Assembly (NCBI RefSeq): GCF_001298735.1
Contig: NZ_CYSP01000004.1
Location: forward strand, 1-64,000
Origin: Propionispora sp. 2/2-37
Lineage (GTDB): Bacteria; Bacillota; Negativicutes; Propionisporales; Propionisporaceae
Reading direction: 5' to 3'
DNA length: 64,000 nucleotides
Positions 8,301-16,690 of this stretch are shown one piece after another (position 1 is the stretch's first letter; each line of letters starts with the position of its first letter). A program made the position numbers and the translations under genes. The notes beneath the pieces are model-generated. The model did no database searches and was not told the DNA's origin. It saw only the letters and a list, made by a program, of their open reading frames with translations.

Positions 8301-9314
8301 TTATCGTTTGGAAATATATTTCCGAATATCTACTGCGACGGCAGCAACAATGATCGTACCTTTGACAATTAACTGCCAATATGGACTAATGCCGACAAAA
8401 GTCAAACCATAGTTAATAACCGTAAGGATTAATACGCCGACTAAAATTCCCGGCACGGTTCCGATACCACCGGCAGTGGAAACTCCGCCGATTACGCAGG
8501 CGGCAATCGCATCGAGTTCATACATATTCCCGTAGTTATTGGTAGCGCCGCCTGTTCTGGCAGCCTCCAGTACACCGGCAAAACCAAAAAGTCCGCCAGC
8601 AATCGCATAAATAACCAATAAATTCCATTTTACATTGATACCTGATACAATGGCCGCATTCACATTACCGCCAATGGCATACATATTTTTTCCCAGCTTG
8701 GTTTTATTATATATAACCCAAACGATACAAGCCACGATGATGGCAATCAAAACGATATACGGAAGAGAATACGGCCCAGTGCCGATAGCGCCGGATCCCA
8801 GATTCGTAAAATCAGCCCGCAAGCCGCCAATTGGCTGAGATTCATTCGGTTTCATATCAAAATATAGCGAATTGGCACCGTAAACGGCAACATAAGTGCC
8901 TAACGTTGCAATGAACGGCGGTACACTCAACCGCGAGACAACAAATCCATTAATCAAGCCCACCACCAGCGCAGCAGCCACCGCAAGTACAATGGGGAGA
9001 ATTAACGGCAAGTGAGGCAAATTGGGGAAAAAGAGCCGTGAATAGTCCGGGCTTTGCAGCATAGATGCCGATAATACGGCAGCCAAGCCAACGACACGGC
9101 CTGCAGATAAATCAACTCCGCCGGTAATCAATATAAAACCCATGCCTAATGCAATAATAATACGCGTTGCCGACTGTAAAAGTACATCACGTAATGTGCT
9201 GATTGATAAAAAGTTGGTGTTATACACTGCAATAGCCACTATCAAGGCAAGCAGAACAAAATAAATTGCATACTGCGTTAAAAAATTCTTTGCTTTATTG
9301 CTGTCAAAATGCAT
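8301..9314 (-). CDS. mglC: Sugar ABC transporter permease, MglC type
   Basis: The 337-residue, multi-spanning membrane protein belongs to the RbsC/MglC permease family of carbohydrate ABC importers. Family landmarks include GGVDLSAGR in the N-terminal third and GGVSTAGGIGTVPG near the end. It is the last gene of an mglB-mglA-mglC operon and forms the inner-membrane channel for the sugar delivered by the binding protein. The order and the resemblance of all three genes favour galactose/methyl-galactoside or glucose; ribose cannot be excluded. Confidence 0.88.
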   Translation of the reverse strand: MHFDSNKAKNFLTQYAIYFVLLALIVAIAVYNTNFLSISTLRDVLLQSATRIIIALGMGFILITGGVDLSAGRVVGLAAVLSASMLQSPDYSRLFFPNLPHLPLILPIVLAVAAALVVGLINGFVVSRLSVPPFIATLGTYVAVYGANSLYFDMKPNESQPIGGLRADFTNLGSGAIGTGPYSLPYIVLIAIIVACIVWVIYNKTKLGKNMYAIGGNVNAAIVSGINVKWNLLVIYAIAGGLFGFAGVLEAARTGGATNNYGNMYELDAIAACVIGGVSTAGGIGTVPGILVGVLILTVINYGLTFVGISPYWQLIVKGTIIVAAVAVDIRKYISKR

Positions 9315-9334
9315 TAGATAAAACCTCCCCTTGT

Positions 9335-10852
9335 TTACGCCATATACAGTGTCGCATGACGCATAATCTCCTCTTCTGTCGCATTGCTACGGTCAAGGAT
9401 ACCAGTCAGCCGCCCTTCACACATTACCATAATTCGATCAGACATTCCAAGTAATTCAGGCATTTCCGAAGAAATCATGATAATGCTTTTCCCCTGCTTG
9501 GCAAGTTCGGCAATAATTGTATATATCTCGAATTTAGCGCCAACATCAATACCGCGTGTCGGCTCATCCAAAAGCAAAATTTCCGGTTCGGTAAGCAGCC
9601 AGCGGCCAACCAATACCTTTTGCTGGTTGCCCCCCGACAAATTTTTGATCAGTTCCTTTTCCGAAGGAGTCTTGACGCGGATTTTTTTTATGCTTTCCAA
9701 AGTATCTTGACGCATTTTTTTCTCATTCAGAAGAAGAAACGGCGTCTGATAATGATCAAGATTGGCAATTGCGGTATTCTCTATTATAGGCAGAACAGGG
9801 AATATGCCGGTAACCCGCCGTTCTTCGGTTAATAATGCCATCTTATGCTTTTTGGCATCCGCTGGAGATTTTATCTTTACCTCTTTCCCGTTGATGTAAA
9901 AATTGCCGGATATGATGGATCTAAGCCCAAAAATGGCTTCAATTAGTTCGGTGCGTTGTGCACCTACCAAACCGCCAATGCCCAAAACTTCCCCTTTGCG
10001 TAATTCGAATGATACATTTTTAAAAGAGCGCGGATTAGTCGATGTCAGATTCTCAACTTTTAACACCACATCGCCCGGCTCATGATCGCGGTCAGGAAAA
10101 CGCTGCGAAAGATCACGGCCTACCATTTTCGATATAATCATATCGGTAGTCATGTCTTGCGCCGGCCAGGTTCCGATGTACTTACCATCTCGCATGATCG
10201 TCACATCATCCGATATTTGAAGAATCTCCTCCATTTTATGGGATATATAAATAATAGAAACGCCTCGTTTCCGCAAATCCCGAATAATGCGGAATAAGTG
10301 TTCCACCTCATTACCGGTCAAGGAGGATGTCGGTTCATCCATAACAATCAACTTCGACTTAAAAGATACGGCCTTCGCAATTTCGATGGACTGAATTTTT
10401 GAAACGGACAGGGTCTTTACCAAAACTTCGGGATCTAAATCAATATCCAGATCCTTAAAAAGATGAGCTGTATCCTCAAACATTTTCTTATGATCGACAA
10501 ACTGAAACGGTCCCAGTCCTTTCATAGGGAAGCGTCCTAACCACACGTTTTCCATAACACTGCGCTGCGGTACGGGATGCAGTTCCTGATGAATCATGGA
10601 TATACCATAGTTCAGTGCATCTTTGGAATTTTTGATCTCCAGTTTTTCACCATTTAAAATGATTTCTCCTGCGTCGGGATAGTAGATCCCGAATAAACAT
10701 TTCATGAGCGTTGATTTTCCTGCACCGTTTTCTCCCATTAATGCATGCACAGTACCGGGACGCACTTTTAGAGTTACATCATCAAGCGCCTTTACGCCGG
10801 GAAATTCTTTGGAGATATGATTCATTTCAAGTAAATATTGAGTTTCCGTCAT
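9335..10852 (-). CDS. mglA: Sugar ABC transporter ATP-binding protein, MglA type
   Basis: The 505-residue protein has two fused nucleotide-binding domains, as usual for MglA/RbsA. The first has Walker A GENGAGKS and signature LSVSKIQS; the second has a degenerate Walker A region (GGLVGAQR) and the signature LSGGNQQK followed by LLLDEPTRGID. An in-frame start 15 codons upstream is possible, but AGAGGCGG five bases before the ATG at 10852 fixes the start. It energises sugar import with MglB and MglC. Confidence 0.92.
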   Translation of the reverse strand: MTETQYLLEMNHISKEFPGVKALDDVTLKVRPGTVHALMGENGAGKSTLMKCLFGIYYPDAGEIILNGEKLEIKNSKDALNYGISMIHQELHPVPQRSVMENVWLGRFPMKGLGPFQFVDHKKMFEDTAHLFKDLDIDLDPEVLVKTLSVSKIQSIEIAKAVSFKSKLIVMDEPTSSLTGNEVEHLFRIIRDLRKRGVSIIYISHKMEEILQISDDVTIMRDGKYIGTWPAQDMTTDMIISKMVGRDLSQRFPDRDHEPGDVVLKVENLTSTNPRSFKNVSFELRKGEVLGIGGLVGAQRTELIEAIFGLRSIISGNFYINGKEVKIKSPADAKKHKMALLTEERRVTGIFPVLPIIENTAIANLDHYQTPFLLLNEKKMRQDTLESIKKIRVKTPSEKELIKNLSGGNQQKVLVGRWLLTEPEILLLDEPTRGIDVGAKFEIYTIIAELAKQGKSIIMISSEMPELLGMSDRIMVMCEGRLTGILDRSNATEEEIMRHATLYMA

Positions 10853-10974
10853 GATATCCGCCTCTCTTTCCCCAAAGACTTTAAAACGCAGAGGCAAGGA
10901 ACAACGCAGCGTACATTGATCCTTGCCTCTTCATTGAGACTTGTAAAGACTAGTGACCTAGTAAGATAGCAAGG

Positions 10975-11997
10975 CTATTTGGCCTCGTTCATATTCTCCT
11001 TGGTGATTTTCTTGTAGTCAATCCAGATATACTTGCCATCGGTAATGTCATACCCTACATTTTCTTTGCTGGGAGTCTGCCCCAAAGCCAAGACGGTAGA
11101 CAGGTTGACGGTTGCTTTTCCCTGGTTAACCGCATCATTCAATACCGTACCATACAGAGTACCTTCCTCCAGAGCTTTCAATGCCGGAGCGGTGGCATCA
11201 ACACCGACTACAGGTATATATTTGCCGTCTTTAAAATAACCTTTGGCCTTTAATGCTTCGATGGCACCCAGGGCCATATCATCATTATTGGCCAGTACGC
11301 AATCAATATTATCGTTAGCAGCCAGGAAAGCGGCCATCTTTTCCTGTCCTTTTACACGGTCCCACATAGCGGTATCTTCAGCCACTTTCTCCAGTTTCAG
11401 GCCGGCATCTTCCATAGCCTTAATGGCAAATTTAGTGCGCAGTTCGGCATCCTGGTGTCCAGGTTCGCCTTTCAGCATAACGTAACGCACAACACCGTCT
11501 TTAGTAGGATGGGCTTTAAAGTAATCCACCAGAAGTTGTCCTTCCATAATACCCGACTGTTCGGCTTTAGCACCTACATAGTATACTTTATCCCACTTTT
11601 TCATATCTTCAGTAAGAGGTTCACGATTGAGGAATACTATTGGAATATTTGCATTTTTGGCTTTATCAATTAATACGCCGGCAGCATTGCGGTCAACCGG
11701 ATTAATCGCCAATGCTTTCACTTTTTTATTGATAAATAGGTCAACCTTGTCATTTTGTGTCGGCTGAGAGTTTTGGCTGTCAACGATATCAAGCTGTGCC
11801 TTACCTTCTGCTGCTTTGGACATAGCGCTGCGTACACCCGACATAAACGTATCATCGAACTTGTAAATCGCTACACCAATAGCTGGTTTGTCCCCGGCAC
11901 CCTGCTTGGTTTCCGCCTGCTGTCCTGATGAGCATCCGGCAAGCAGCGCCCCCGCCAGCAGCGTTGATAAAATAAGCCCTTTCCAATTCCTTTTCAC
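10975..11997 (-). CDS. mglB: Galactose/glucose-type binding lipoprotein, MglB-like
   Basis: The 340-residue substrate-binding protein starts at a GTG placed behind GGAGGG. An upstream in-frame ATG at 12084 would add an unlikely leader. The N-terminus is a lipoprotein signal ending LLAGCSSGQ, so the mature protein is lipid-anchored outside the inner membrane. The remainder matches the type I periplasmic-binding fold of galactose/glucose binding proteins (NREPLTEDM, DAELRTKF, NNDDMALGAIEA). It is the first and probably most highly expressed gene of the operon. Confidence 0.9.
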   Translation of the reverse strand: MKRNWKGLILSTLLAGALLAGCSSGQQAETKQGAGDKPAIGVAIYKFDDTFMSGVRSAMSKAAEGKAQLDIVDSQNSQPTQNDKVDLFINKKVKALAINPVDRNAAGVLIDKAKNANIPIVFLNREPLTEDMKKWDKVYYVGAKAEQSGIMEGQLLVDYFKAHPTKDGVVRYVMLKGEPGHQDAELRTKFAIKAMEDAGLKLEKVAEDTAMWDRVKGQEKMAAFLAANDNIDCVLANNDDMALGAIEALKAKGYFKDGKYIPVVGVDATAPALKALEEGTLYGTVLNDAVNQGKATVNLSTVLALGQTPSKENVGYDITDGKYIWIDYKKITKENMNEAK

Positions 11998-12451
11998 TAA
12001 TAACCCTCCTATACATAATTTGTGTAGAATATTGCAAATATAAAGCAGGTAAAGCAAAAGCAACCGCCGCTGCCCCCAAGCCAACCAATTGCTTCCTGCC
12101 TTATATTACTGCCAAAGCCGCAATAAAATATAAACTTTTTCAACTGGCAACTACAAAACAATGCACAAAATTAAAGGTCACTTTATTAAACACTTTATTA
12201 AATCAAATTTCTACCACCTATCAAAAAGCAAGATTAAAAAGCCCAGCACTCCTCCTTGTAATAATATATGTGAACTTCTTTAACAATAAGCCATATTTTT
12301 CGTCTAGAAATAAAATAAATATTTTCACTTTTTAAAATGTTTATATAAGTATAATTAGTCGTAAATTTCAAAAATCCTCTTTTGATTTTAGTTTTTTAGT
12401 ATAATTTTTTATTTTCTGCTAATTTTTAAACTTCTTGCTTTTGCACGGACT
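11998..12451 (-). promoter_or_regulatory. AT-rich upstream region of mglB
   Basis: This stretch of about 450 bases has no convincing gene. It is very AT-rich and contains the 10-bp direct repeat CTTTATTAAA at 12181-12190 and 12193-12202, a possible regulator-binding site. No classical CcpA cre site was seen. The promoter of the mgl operon should lie here, but I could not choose one hexamer pair with confidence. Confidence 0.4.
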
Positions 12452-12495
12452 AAAAACAACCCGCACACTGCTCACATTTTGCGGCAGTATGCGGG
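12452..12495 (-). terminator. Terminator of the Cof-type phosphatase gene
   Basis: On the minus strand CCCGCATACTG pairs with CAGTGTGCGGG (one mismatch) across a 14-nt loop and is followed by TTGTTTTTAG. It lies 18 bp past the gene at 12513. Confidence 0.75.
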
Positions 12496-12512
12496 ATTAT
12501 GTCATTCCTATT

Positions 12513-13397
12513 TTAAACGCTGTACGAGGTGGGTTTCCATCCTTTCAGCATTCTCTCCACAATATAGGCAACACCATGATGATCGTTGCTGAGTGAAACG
12601 TGCCGGCAGACTTTTTTTACACCCTCCTTTGCGTTGCCGATAGCTATCCCAAGGCCGACTCTTTCCAGCATGGAAATATCATTGTAATGATCACCGATTG
12701 CCATAATATCCTGCAATGGAATGTGAAGCCTGTTGGCCAGGTATTCAACCGCATTGCCTTTTGAAGCTGAACTGTGAATCATTTCAAAGAGTTCATCGGC
12801 AGCCACCGTCATCGTGACTCCGGGATATTGTTTAAAATATTCCCGTCCCACTGCCAAACGTTTCTTATTATAAGTCATCGCCGCGATATTTCCGAAAAAG
12901 TAATTTTTATAAGCAACCTCGCGCATATTATCAACAAATACAATGCCCTCCATCGATAAAAGCCAGTCAATGGAACGCTTTCTTTCCGCCAAAATTTCCT
13001 GCGGATTTTCAGCCTGTGCCTGTTCAAAATCCTGCAGCAGGATTTCTCTGGCTCGTTTAGGCATAAAGGTATATTCGTCCGTGCAAAGATCATAGAAATA
13101 GGAATTTTCCTCCAGCCAATCAACCGCATGATGCACATCCTCAGGTTCAAGTGCAACCGTTTTGATCAATTGACCCTCTTTGGTGTAAATAAAAGAACCA
13201 TGATTGGAAATAATATGCGGTTTTAACCCGTACCGTTGACACAAGGCGAAAGCGTTTTTATAAGTCCGGCCTGTGGCAATGGCAATTTCTATTCCCCTCT
13301 GCTGTGCTGCCAGCAAAGCTTCCACATTTTTATCGCTTATTTCATTTTTGGAGTTGAGAAGTGTCCCATCCATATCGGATACAATAAGTTTCATCAT
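12513..13397 (-). CDS. Cof-type HAD-IIB sugar-phosphatase
   Basis: The 294-residue protein is a HAD-superfamily hydrolase of the Cof/YidA subfamily. HAD motif I is VSDMDGTLL at the N-terminus with its two aspartates, the IIB cap domain occupies the middle, and motif IV is IGDHYNDISML. Such enzymes dephosphorylate sugar phosphates or cofactors in the cytoplasm; the substrate cannot be assigned. Two adjacent Met codons are possible starts behind GGTGGA. It is a single-gene transcript with its own terminator. Confidence 0.88.
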   Translation of the reverse strand: MMKLIVSDMDGTLLNSKNEISDKNVEALLAAQQRGIEIAIATGRTYKNAFALCQRYGLKPHIISNHGSFIYTKEGQLIKTVALEPEDVHHAVDWLEENSYFYDLCTDEYTFMPKRAREILLQDFEQAQAENPQEILAERKRSIDWLLSMEGIVFVDNMREVAYKNYFFGNIAAMTYNKKRLAVGREYFKQYPGVTMTVAADELFEMIHSSASKGNAVEYLANRLHIPLQDIMAIGDHYNDISMLERVGLGIAIGNAKEGVKKVCRHVSLSNDHHGVAYIVERMLKGWKPTSYSV

Positions 13398-13480
13398 CTA
13401 TTCCACCTAACTTTCCAAACTAGTATATTACCGCGCTTTTCACTCCTACCAACCTACGAAAGAGCTGCGCTTAAAAACAC

Positions 13481-13513
13481 AAAAAGATGCCCGGCTTCCT
13501 AGGCAGGGCATCT
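13481..13513 (-). terminator. Terminator of tpx
   Basis: AGATGCCC and GGGCATCT arms, extended by an inner GGC/GCC-rich section, form a stem-loop. On the minus strand it is followed by TTTTTGTG. It lies about 30 bp past the tpx stop. Confidence 0.8.
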
Positions 13514-13541
13514 CATCTTTATAATGCGTTGCTATGCTCGT

Positions 13542-14054
13542 CTACAGATACTGCCTGACGGCAGTCAGTGCCTTATCGTAGTCAGGGTGTTGAGAGACCT
13601 CGGGGACATACTCGACATATCGCACGATGCCATCCCTGTCGACAACCACGATACCCCTGGTCAATAGCCGCAGTTCTTCAATAACAAAACCATATTTCAA
13701 ACCAAAATCAAGTTCTTTATGATCGGAAACCGTTTTGACATTCTCAATTCCGTTGGTTGCGCAATATTTGCCCAACGCGAACGGCAGATCAACACTGAGT
13801 GACAACACCAGCACACCGTCCAAAGAGCCTGCCTCTTCATTAAAACGACGCGTTTGCAAGTCACATACCGACGTATCGACGGACGGCACCACACTGATAA
13901 TGCGGACCCTCCCCTGATAATCACTAAGTTTTACTGGTTCCAGGCCAGGAGAAAGCACGGTAAAATCGGGAGCTTTCATACCAACTGCAATTTCCGGTCC
14001 TATTAAAGTAACCGCCTTACCTTTGAAGGTCACTGCATTTGAACGTTTATCCAT
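13542..14054 (-). CDS. tpx: Thiol peroxidase (atypical 2-Cys peroxiredoxin)
   Basis: The 170-residue Tpx reduces hydrogen peroxide and alkyl hydroperoxides using thioredoxin. The peroxidatic cysteine is C64 in the signature PSVDTSVCDLQT, and the resolving cysteine is C98 in GKYCATNG; their 34-residue spacing matches E. coli Tpx. R134 in LTRGIVVV is also conserved. It is cytoplasmic and monocistronic with its own terminator, consistent with an oxidative-stress defence gene in an anaerobe. Confidence 0.95.
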   Translation of the reverse strand: MDKRSNAVTFKGKAVTLIGPEIAVGMKAPDFTVLSPGLEPVKLSDYQGRVRIISVVPSVDTSVCDLQTRRFNEEAGSLDGVLVLSLSVDLPFALGKYCATNGIENVKTVSDHKELDFGLKYGFVIEELRLLTRGIVVVDRDGIVRYVEYVPEVSQHPDYDKALTAVRQYL

Positions 14055-14125
14055 ATTATTGCCTCCCTATTCCGTTTCCTTCTTCTATGATAACATACTT
14101 TAGTCCAACTGGAAAGCGTTACTCT

Positions 14126-14641
14126 CTATATAACGTTACGCAGCTTTGGCGCCAGAAATAATGCCACGATCATCCCAATTCCTGACGTCAGTAAAGAACT
14201 TGGTATATTGGTTAGCGCCACGGTCAGACTGCCGATAATCTGCCACCAGGCAAATACATATCCGAAAACAGTCCAGGCTGCAGCCAGTAAACAGGCCAAA
14301 AAAACTTTCCCCGCCGAAGATTTCTGAACTCCGCTTTCCGGCCACATGCCCTTGGCGACAACTCCAATAATCAATCCGGCAATTCCCTTTATCACAAAGG
14401 ACCATAAGGTATACGGCGAAAATCCCATAATCAGGTCATACAGCCCCGATCCAATCGCTCCGGCAAAACCGGCATATACTCCACCGTATAGTATGCCGGC
14501 AATATACAGGAAAGCCGTTCCCAAATGAACCATAGCCCCAACTCCCAAAGGAATTTTAACCGCTGTGGCAACTGCACACATAGCGGACAATACTCCAATA
14601 AAAGCCAAATCCCTGGTTTTTAAACCACGTGCCCCCAACAT
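14126..14641 (-). CDS. ECF transporter S component, probably for vitamin B6
   Basis: The 171-residue hydrophobic protein has about five or six membrane segments and the Gly-rich pattern of energy-coupling-factor S components (MVHLGTAFLYIAGILYGG, then GFAGAIGSGLYDLIMG). S components bind a vitamin and dock on a shared EcfAAT module, which is not in this window. The adjacent co-directional upstream gene is a pyridoxal/pyridoxamine kinase, 35 bp away, so a B6 vitamer is the likely substrate by context. That substrate call is inference. Confidence 0.8.
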   Translation of the reverse strand: MLGARGLKTRDLAFIGVLSAMCAVATAVKIPLGVGAMVHLGTAFLYIAGILYGGVYAGFAGAIGSGLYDLIMGFSPYTLWSFVIKGIAGLIIGVVAKGMWPESGVQKSSAGKVFLACLLAAAWTVFGYVFAWWQIIGSLTVALTNIPSSLLTSGIGMIVALFLAPKLRNVI

Positions 14642-14676
14642 ATAAATTTCCCCTCCCGATACTAATCAGCACCAGT

Positions 14677-15516
14677 CTAAGACCCTAACCGGCCTACTAT
14701 TTTCTCCAGCAATACCCCTTCCCGTACGGGCGTACCTGCACGATAAGTAATCTCTATAGCCGAAGTGACAAACTGCTCCGCCCGGTGCATGGAGTCGGCC
14801 AGCGAGGCGCCGTTAAGCAAAGCGCCCAGCAAAACGCTGGCAAAGATATCTCCTGTTCCGGGATACCGCACCGGAATGTAATTCCCGCTGACTTCCCAAT
14901 ACGCATTTTCCCCGCGGTCATACCCGGCATTTACAATTCTCCCCCCTGTATGGGGTATGCCGGTTATGACTACACGGGATGGCCCCATAGCGGACAAGCG
15001 CAGCAGCCATTGCCGGATAATTTCCGGATGATATTCGCTGTCCTGATAGGGTTTTCCCAGTAAAAAACAAGCTTCTGTATAATTCGGCGTAATGACGTCC
15101 GCCCGCGACACCAAGTCCTTCATTTTATGCTGCATCACCGGCGTATAAGTCGAGTATAATTTTCCTCCGTCACCCATAACCGGATCAACCAGCACCAGGC
15201 TAGCATAACGTTTAAATTCGTCAATAAACTGTCTGACAGTATCTATCTGTTTCTCCGATGCCAAAAAACCGCTGTATAAGGCATCGAAGGTGATTTGTTC
15301 CCGTTGCCAGTGCTGAAAAAAGGCCGGCATGCGATCAGTAAAGTCATAAAATTCCAGATTGTTAAATCCCCCCAGATGGGTACTCAATACAGCGGTAGGT
15401 AACGGGCATACTTGAATTCCCATAATGGAAAGTACCGGTATAATCACGCTTAGCGAACACCGCCCATAACAGGAGATATCTTGGACAGCTGCTACTTTAG
15501 GTATAATATGACTCAT
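14677..15516 (-). CDS. pdxY: Pyridoxal/pyridoxamine kinase
   Basis: The 279-residue ribokinase-fold enzyme phosphorylates B6 vitamers for the salvage route to pyridoxal phosphate. The N-terminal VQDISCYGRCSLS segment and PVMGDGG and ITPNYTEA motifs are typical, and the C-terminal GTGDIFASVLLGALL holds the catalytic aspartate. I start at the ATG at 15516 because GAAGGAG precedes it; a longer in-frame extension lacks a ribosome binding site. It is followed by the ECF S component, which may import its substrate. PdxK/PdxY naming within the family is uncertain. Confidence 0.85.
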   Translation of the reverse strand: MSHIIPKVAAVQDISCYGRCSLSVIIPVLSIMGIQVCPLPTAVLSTHLGGFNNLEFYDFTDRMPAFFQHWQREQITFDALYSGFLASEKQIDTVRQFIDEFKRYASLVLVDPVMGDGGKLYSTYTPVMQHKMKDLVSRADVITPNYTEACFLLGKPYQDSEYHPEIIRQWLLRLSAMGPSRVVITGIPHTGGRIVNAGYDRGENAYWEVSGNYIPVRYPGTGDIFASVLLGALLNGASLADSMHRAEQFVTSAIEITYRAGTPVREGVLLEKIVGRLGS

Positions 15517-15648
15517 CGGTTGACTCCTTCCCCTGCTGCAGGCACCATTTAGGCCGCGGCGGCAAACCATAATATGCAGATTTTATACAAATTCGTGATG
15601 GTTATCATAAATCCTGCCGATCAGCACCAGCATATCGATAAACAGTTA

Positions 15649-15677
15649 TTGACATCCGTCCGATTATTGACTATACT
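15649..15677 (+). promoter_or_regulatory. Strong sigma-A promoter of the riboswitch transcript
   Basis: TTGACA (15649-15654) and TATACT (15672-15677) are spaced by exactly 17 bp. Transcription would start near 15684, about 20 bases before the riboswitch aptamer. Confidence 0.8.
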
Positions 15678-15699
15678 ATGTATTGTTAATATATACCTC

Positions 15700-15788
15700 T
15701 TACAAAGGGAGTAACCTTTACGATACAGTCGTCATTACGGTAGCATATACCCGGTTGTATCGGCATATTTTGTTGGTGAGACTTTGTT
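15700..15788 (+). promoter_or_regulatory. yybP-ykoY-type (manganese) riboswitch
   Basis: The RNA has the P1 arms ACAAAG (15702-15707) and CTTTGT (15782-15787), the conserved GGGAGTAA of loop L1 just inside the 5' arm, and TTGGTGAGAC of loop L3 just inside the 3' arm. This is the yybP-ykoY layout, which senses Mn2+. The 3' arm of P1 is also the first part of a terminator hairpin, so ligand binding should prevent termination. The motif call is by eye; a covariance-model search would settle it. Confidence 0.78.
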
Positions 15789-15818
15789 TATACGATATTC
15801 GTATAAACAAAGTTTTTT
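15781..15818 (+). terminator. Riboswitch expression-platform terminator
   Basis: A 15-bp perfect stem (15781-15795 with 15799-15813) with a 3-nt loop is followed by TTTTTT. Its 5' arm contains the 3' strand of riboswitch stem P1, which makes the two structures mutually exclusive. Confidence 0.88.
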
Positions 15819-15898
15819 ATTTTCAAGGAGGTGCAGCAATAGCAACAGCAGATAGCCTCTAATCAGTATAAAAAAACAAACATAGGCAGGTGCTAATT

Positions 15899-16180
15899 AT
15901 GTCCGAAAGATTAAGTTTGCAAGAAGTTCTTCGCGAATACGGCGTTCCGTTAACCAAGCTCAACGTCACGGCTTCCCCCGAAGAATGCCTGCAGTTGCGC
16001 GAACGGCTTATGGATATCCGCAATGTCAGTCACGGCACAGCACAGGGATACCTTGAAGTTGCCTGTACTTTTTATATCGATGTCCATGACATTGACCGTT
16101 ATTTAGCCGGAGAGTTACCTAATTTAGCCGAAATTTATACCTTCCCTGAAGATATTAAAACTCATACGGAGGAGAGCTAA
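15899..16180 (+). CDS. Hypothetical protein (93 aa) downstream of the Mn riboswitch
   Basis: I do not recognise this soluble protein. A GTG nine bases upstream is in frame, but AGGTG lies six bases before the ATG at 15899, which I take as the start. The chain has an N-terminal helix typical of a small regulatory or adaptor protein and an acidic C-terminus. There is no membrane segment or metal-binding motif. Its stop is one base from the start of the next gene, so the two form an operon behind the riboswitch. Confidence 0.75.
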   Translation: MSERLSLQEVLREYGVPLTKLNVTASPEECLQLRERLMDIRNVSHGTAQGYLEVACTFYIDVHDIDRYLAGELPNLAEIYTFPEDIKTHTEES

Positions 16181-16181
16181 C

Positions 16182-16628
16182 ATGAAAAAAATAATATTAT
16201 GCACACTAGTATTGGTTCTTTCATTTCAATTAATCGCCTCTGCTGCCATTGGCGGCACCAAATCACGCCGTATAGCCCCATCTTCCAAACCGCCGACAAC
16301 CCAGACCGCGCCTTCAAAATCAAGTGATTATAAACCTTCCGCCCCGGCAAAGAGTTATAACGAAAAAGCTCCTGAGGCGAAACAAGCCAATCCGCAGACA
16401 GCGCAATCTATGTCTCAGCAAACCAACACCGGGGGTTTTCTCCGCAACCTTGGCATGTTTGGCGGTGGTATGCTGCTGGGCGGCATGTTAAGCAGCCTGT
16501 TCGGCTTCGGCGCAGGCGGAATGTTTGCCCAAATGATCGACATGCTCATAGCCATGATGCTATTCATGGGGGTCCTAATGGCCGGACGTTATGCCTGGAA
16601 TAAACTCACCAACAAACGAAAAATGTAA
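16182..16628 (+). CDS. Secreted/membrane protein resembling the N-terminal half of Tim44-like proteins
   Basis: The 148-residue protein starts with a cleavable-looking signal peptide (KIILCTLVLVLSFQLIASA), then a Pro/Ser/Lys-rich linker (about residues 25-85), then two hydrophobic Gly/Met-rich segments (MFGGGMLLGGMLSSLFGFG and about 115-138). This arrangement resembles the N-terminal part of bacterial Tim44-like membrane proteins, but the globular Tim44 domain is absent. A strong GGAGGAGAG overlaps the end of the preceding gene. The function is unknown; Mn-dependent control is inferred from the leader. Confidence 0.75.
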   Translation: MKKIILCTLVLVLSFQLIASAAIGGTKSRRIAPSSKPPTTQTAPSKSSDYKPSAPAKSYNEKAPEAKQANPQTAQSMSQQTNTGGFLRNLGMFGGGMLLGGMLSSLFGFGAGGMFAQMIDMLIAMMLFMGVLMAGRYAWNKLTNKRKM

Positions 16629-16640
16629 ATCCCAGGCAGT

Positions 16641-16690
16641 CAAGGCCGGTATCCACTTACAGAGTGGTACCGGCCTTGATTTATATTTTC
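16641..16690. terminator. Terminator between the riboswitch operon and trpB2
   Basis: A GC-rich stem of about 16 bp (16641-16657 with 16663-16678) is followed on the plus strand by a T-rich tail. It lies between convergent genes and overlaps the end of the minus-strand trpB2 gene. Confidence 0.8.
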
